Assembly: GCA_001880285.1 (NCBI GenBank)
Contig: CP016269.1
Coordinates: 2,490,501-2,554,500, forward strand
DNA length: 64,000 nucleotides
DNA from: Flavobacteriaceae bacterium UJ101
Lineage (GTDB): Bacteria > Bacteroidota > Bacteroidia > Flavobacteriales > UJ101
Direction of reading: 5' to 3'
Below are positions 61,099 to 64,000 of the stretch, piece by piece. The notes under the pieces are model-generated. The model made no database searches. It had not been told where the DNA came from and saw only the letters and a program-made list of their open reading frames with translations. Positions within the stretch are counted from its first letter, which is position 1. The number at the start of each line of letters is the position of its first letter. Both the position numbers and the translations under genes were made by a program.

Positions 61099-61870
61099 AA
61101 TAATACAATATAGCCTTAGCGACTTACTAAAAAGTAAATGGATTATTCTGTATACACTGTTTTATTTTTTATTCAGTTATACTGTTTTAAGTTTTGGGAG
61201 TACACCTTCAAAAGGCTTATTAAGTATGATGAATGTGGTAGTTGTTTTAACACCTTTGATTAGTATTTTATTAAGTGCTATTTATATTACAAATTCTCGT
61301 GAATTTATTACACTATTGCTTTCACAGCCCTTGAAAAGAATCCATATATTTTTAGGGCTGTATATAAGTCTTTGTTTGTCACAATGTCTATCTTTAACGA
61401 TTGGCTTGGGAGTACCTGTTCTACTTACACAATTAACAGATGATTATGGAAGTGATTTTGTGTGGTTATTATTGAATAGCTTTTTTCTAACAATTATTTT
61501 TACAGGAATTGGTTATTATAGCGTATTGGCAACAAAGAATAAAGTAACAGCTTTAGGAATATGTATTTTTGTATGGTTGTTTTTCGCCATAGTTTATGAT
61601 GGTATTTTTATGTTTTTATTATATGAATTTCGTGATTACCCATTAGAATATCCCGCCTTGACTGCCTTGATTTTTAATCCAATTGATTTATCCAGAACCT
61701 CTATTTTATTACAATTAGAGATCTCAGCATTACTAGGTTATACAGGAGCTGTTTTCAAAAAATTCTTTGATTCCAACTTAGGGAATTTAATAAGTATATT
61801 GGTAATGATGCTTTGGTCGGTTCTCCCTTTGATTTTAATTTTGTTAAAAATCCGAAAAAAAGATTTTTAG
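61091..61870 (+). CDS. nosY: NosY, ABC transporter permease
   Basis: 259 residues with six membrane helices (first at about 15-33, last at about 233-253). SNSREFITLLLSQPLKRIHIF-like region (about 66-85) is the typical NosY coupling segment with ATPase contact. Partner of NosF. Last gene of the nos run; no clear terminator hairpin before the convergent gene 60 bases on. Confidence 0.92.
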   Translation: MNKIIQYSLSDLLKSKWIILYTLFYFLFSYTVLSFGSTPSKGLLSMMNVVVVLTPLISILLSAIYITNSREFITLLLSQPLKRIHIFLGLYISLCLSQCLSLTIGLGVPVLLTQLTDDYGSDFVWLLLNSFFLTIIFTGIGYYSVLATKNKVTALGICIFVWLFFAIVYDGIFMFLLYEFRDYPLEYPALTALIFNPIDLSRTSILLQLEISALLGYTGAVFKKFFDSNLGNLISILVMMLWSVLPLILILLKIRKKDF

Positions 61871-61930
61871 TTATTGATCCATACCCACTTTTACGTTTTC
61901 ACTATTCTCTTTTTATTATTTTTTATAAAA

Positions 61931-62593
61931 TTATCCTTCAAACTTTAATTTTTTAATAATGCTAAATGCTTTATCAATAACTTCATTGTGTAAAATTAAA
62001 GTAATTTCATTAGTGGTAGAAACCACTTCATAAATACTGATACCTTCCCAGGCAATACGTTTAAACAATTGGTAATATAAACCTTTGATTAAACTACTTT
62101 CTTTTGGAAGTTCAATGGTAATGGCAGATAAGTCATCTTGAGATGAAAGTAAGGTTTCATTTTTAAAAATAGTAGAAACTTTCTTTTTAAGATTACTATT
62201 AACCAATAAATTCGTTTCGTGGATTCCTCTAGTAAATGTTAAGATTTCTTCCCGAGTACTTTCAGAAGATTGTAAAAACTTCAATTGATTTTGAATAATA
62301 GAAGGTGAATTTTTAAATGTATAATCTATAATGTTCATTCGTAAGGTAATATTACCTAGTTGATGCAATCTTGAGTCTGCATCATTTTTAATCCCCAACC
62401 CTGTAGGGAGATGTAAACGACGTAATGCCATCATAATAGCCCCAGATTTTACAGGTTTTCCCATTCTTTTTTCAACCTCAGGAAGCATATGCTCTGCTAA
62501 AGCACTATAATTGATGATTTTTAGTTTTAAAGACTCTTCTAAGTACAAACTTTCCTGTATAATTTCTTCTACGTAATCAGCAATGGTCTTCAT
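61931..62593 (-). CDS. ACT-like regulatory protein paired with aspartate kinase
   Basis: 220 residues. First half helical (YVEEIIQESLYLEESLKLKIINYSALAEHMLPEVEKRMG, then GAIMMALRRL), resembling an HTH-like domain. Second half has two beta-alpha-beta units ending YEVVSTTNEITLILHNEVIDKAFSIIKKL, the shape of an ACT domain such as occurs at the C-terminus of aspartate kinases. No signal. Divergent from lysC, 98 bases apart. It may sense Lys or Thr and regulate that gene or enzyme. Not a named family that I can be sure of. Confidence 0.65.
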   Translation of the reverse strand: MKTIADYVEEIIQESLYLEESLKLKIINYSALAEHMLPEVEKRMGKPVKSGAIMMALRRLHLPTGLGIKNDADSRLHQLGNITLRMNIIDYTFKNSPSIIQNQLKFLQSSESTREEILTFTRGIHETNLLVNSNLKKKVSTIFKNETLLSSQDDLSAITIELPKESSLIKGLYYQLFKRIAWEGISIYEVVSTTNEITLILHNEVIDKAFSIIKKLKFEG

Positions 62594-62666
62594 GTTAAAT
62601 ATTTAACTATTTGTAATAAATTGGTCTAAAAATAATCAAAATTTATCTATAAATTAGCATAAAAAA

Positions 62667-62674
62667 TATATTTG
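62667..62674 (+). promoter_or_regulatory. lysC promoter -7 box
   Basis: TATATTTG fits TAnnTTTG exactly, 17 bases before the lysC ATG. Confidence 0.6.
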
Positions 62675-62691
62675 ACCAAAATAATAAAAAC

Positions 62692-63993
62692 ATGAAAGTT
62701 TTAAAGTTCGGAGGGACTTCAGTTGGAAATGTTGAGAATATGCGTCAGGTGATGAAAATTGTCAACGATGGTGAACAAAAAATAGTGGTTTTATCGGCCA
62801 TGGCAGGAACAACTAATTTTTTAGTTGAACTGTATGAGTTAACCAAAAAACGTAACGAAGGGTTTTCAGTTAAACATAAAATTGATGTCTTAAAAGAACA
62901 ATATATTGATGTTGTAGAGAATTTGTATAAAACAGATGTAAAGAAAGAAGCCATGCGTTTTGTGCGCAATCGGTTTGGAAAAATTTACCAAGCTATTGAT
63001 GAGAACCCACGTGATTTAGAAGGGTATATTTTAGCACAAGGAGAAATTCTTTCGACACGCCTTTTTACTTATTTATTAAAAGAGAATAATATTGATGCAG
63101 AATGCATTCCTGCGTTAGAATTTATGCGTATTGACATGAATGGGGAACCTGATCGTTTTTTTATTAAAAAGACATTAGGTTATTATATGGAACGCTATCC
63201 TGCTACTATTTATGTAACTCAAGGGTATATTTGTCGTGATTTTTATGGTCGAATTACCAATTTAAAACGTGGAGGGTCAGATTATACGGCTTCGATTATA
63301 GGTTCTCGTTTACGAGCAGACAATATTCAAATTTGGACGGATGTTGATGGTTTTCAAAATAATGATCCTCGTTATGTTAAGAAAACACAGCCTATTTCAG
63401 AACTTTCTTTTGAGGAAGCAGCAGAATTAGCTTACTTTGGAGCAAAAATATTGCATCCACAAACGGTTTTCCCTGCACAAAGAAGAAACATTCCCGTTTA
63501 TTTAAAAAATACCTTAGATCCGAAAGCAAAAGGAACAAGAATTTCTTCGGACGTTAAGGCAAATGGTGTGAAAGCTATTGCAGCAAAAGATGGTATTACA
63601 GCCATTAAAATTAAATCAGAAAGGATGTTACATTCACATGGGTATTTACATAAAATATTTGAAGTATTTTCACGTCATGAAACTCCAATTGATATGATTA
63701 CCACTTCAGAAGTAGCCGTTTCATTGACCATTGATAATGCAAAAAATCTAGATAAGATTGTACCAGAACTGGAAAATTTTGCTAAAATAGAAGTAGATCA
63801 AGAACAATCTATTGTATGTTTAGTAGGACATGAGATTACAAAAAGTAACGCAACATATAAACTTTTTGGCGTGTTAAAAGATCATACCGTACGTATGATA
63901 TCATATGGAGGTAGTTCAAATAATATTTCGATATTAGTAGATACAGATAAAAAAGTGGAAGTCTTAAATAAATTACATAAGTTGGTTTTTTAA
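62692..63993 (+). CDS. lysC: Aspartate kinase (monofunctional)
   Basis: 433 residues, ending at a TAA inside the window. Opens MKVLKFGGTSVGNVENM, has SRLRADNIQIWTDVDGF and ELSYFGAKILHP-like blocks (AELAYFGAKILHP) of the kinase fold. Two ACT domains follow (about 300-433), which bind lysine or threonine for feedback control. Catalyses the first step from aspartate to Lys, Thr and Met. The last 7 bases of the window after it show nothing. Confidence 0.96.
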   Translation: MKVLKFGGTSVGNVENMRQVMKIVNDGEQKIVVLSAMAGTTNFLVELYELTKKRNEGFSVKHKIDVLKEQYIDVVENLYKTDVKKEAMRFVRNRFGKIYQAIDENPRDLEGYILAQGEILSTRLFTYLLKENNIDAECIPALEFMRIDMNGEPDRFFIKKTLGYYMERYPATIYVTQGYICRDFYGRITNLKRGGSDYTASIIGSRLRADNIQIWTDVDGFQNNDPRYVKKTQPISELSFEEAAELAYFGAKILHPQTVFPAQRRNIPVYLKNTLDPKAKGTRISSDVKANGVKAIAAKDGITAIKIKSERMLHSHGYLHKIFEVFSRHETPIDMITTSEVAVSLTIDNAKNLDKIVPELENFAKIEVDQEQSIVCLVGHEITKSNATYKLFGVLKDHTVRMISYGGSSNNISILVDTDKKVEVLNKLHKLVF

Positions 63994-64000
63994 GAAAATA

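Overview
The window is about one-third GC or less and almost every feature points to the Bacteroidota, most likely a member of the Flavobacteriales. Promoter -7 boxes read TAnnTTTG. One secreted enzyme ends in a type IX secretion sorting domain. Several families typical of the phylum are present: DUF3822, DUF3667, DUF349, paired DUF368 and small lipoproteins with short Sec/lipobox signals. I cannot name the genus. No integrase, transposase, rRNA or CRISPR array is visible, and there is one tRNA (Pro-UGG).

Layout. 1-2585: a truncated proline-racemase-family gene overlaps an ornithine-cyclodeaminase-family gene, a pair that fits hydroxyproline to proline catabolism, with a divergent secreted S37 prolyl peptidase. 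2586-10741: a gene-free AT-rich leader of about 700 bases, then a tight four-gene operon for secreted surface proteins with delta-60 propeller-like repeats, thrombospondin type-3 calcium repeats and shared beta-sandwich modules. 10908-12895: a T9SS-exported alpha/beta hydrolase and tRNA-Pro. 12894-19937: two AraC regulators with hydrolases, NTF2-like proteins, an SDR, an SRPBCC protein and a Rossmann protein. Three promoters in this block carry related 21-bp-spaced repeats, so it looks like one regulon. 20024-31362: transaldolase, a BASS-type transporter, tandem TlpA-like lipoproteins, an orphan DppB-type permease, an ABC exporter, truA, a phosphoesterase, rsmD with DUF3822, and a pseudopilin-like protein. 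31464-44841: a RecD-like helicase, a degenerate-Nudix regulator divergent from pfkA-gapA, a MerR regulator, an M23 endopeptidase, alaS, a DUF3667 protein, a SanA/ElyC-like protein, rmuC, a DUF4126 protein and fabD. 44926-51185: a minus-strand run of TPR protein, two DUF368 proteins, aroE and a DUF349 protein.

51317-61870 is the most coherent system: a clade II (Sec-type) nitrous oxide reductase locus. It holds a c-type cytochrome, NosZ, an unnamed four-helix membrane protein, NosL, NosD, NosF and NosY. Just upstream is what looks like a dedicated copper-uptake module: a small Cys protein, a Met/His-rich two-domain lipoprotein, and a TonB-dependent receptor with a C-x3-M motif and an H-x-M motif spaced as I recall for the copper receptor OprC/NosA. 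A three-cysteine Rrf2 regulator sits between the two halves. A perfect 16-bp inverted repeat abuts the promoter of the nos genes. The proposed flow is outer-membrane copper import, periplasmic copper handling by lipoproteins and NosL, NosDFY-dependent maturation, and N2O reduction by a lipid-anchored NosZ fed by a lipid-anchored cytochrome. Rrf2 would provide Fe-S or NO control.

The window ends with an ACT-like protein divergent from a monofunctional aspartate kinase (lysC).
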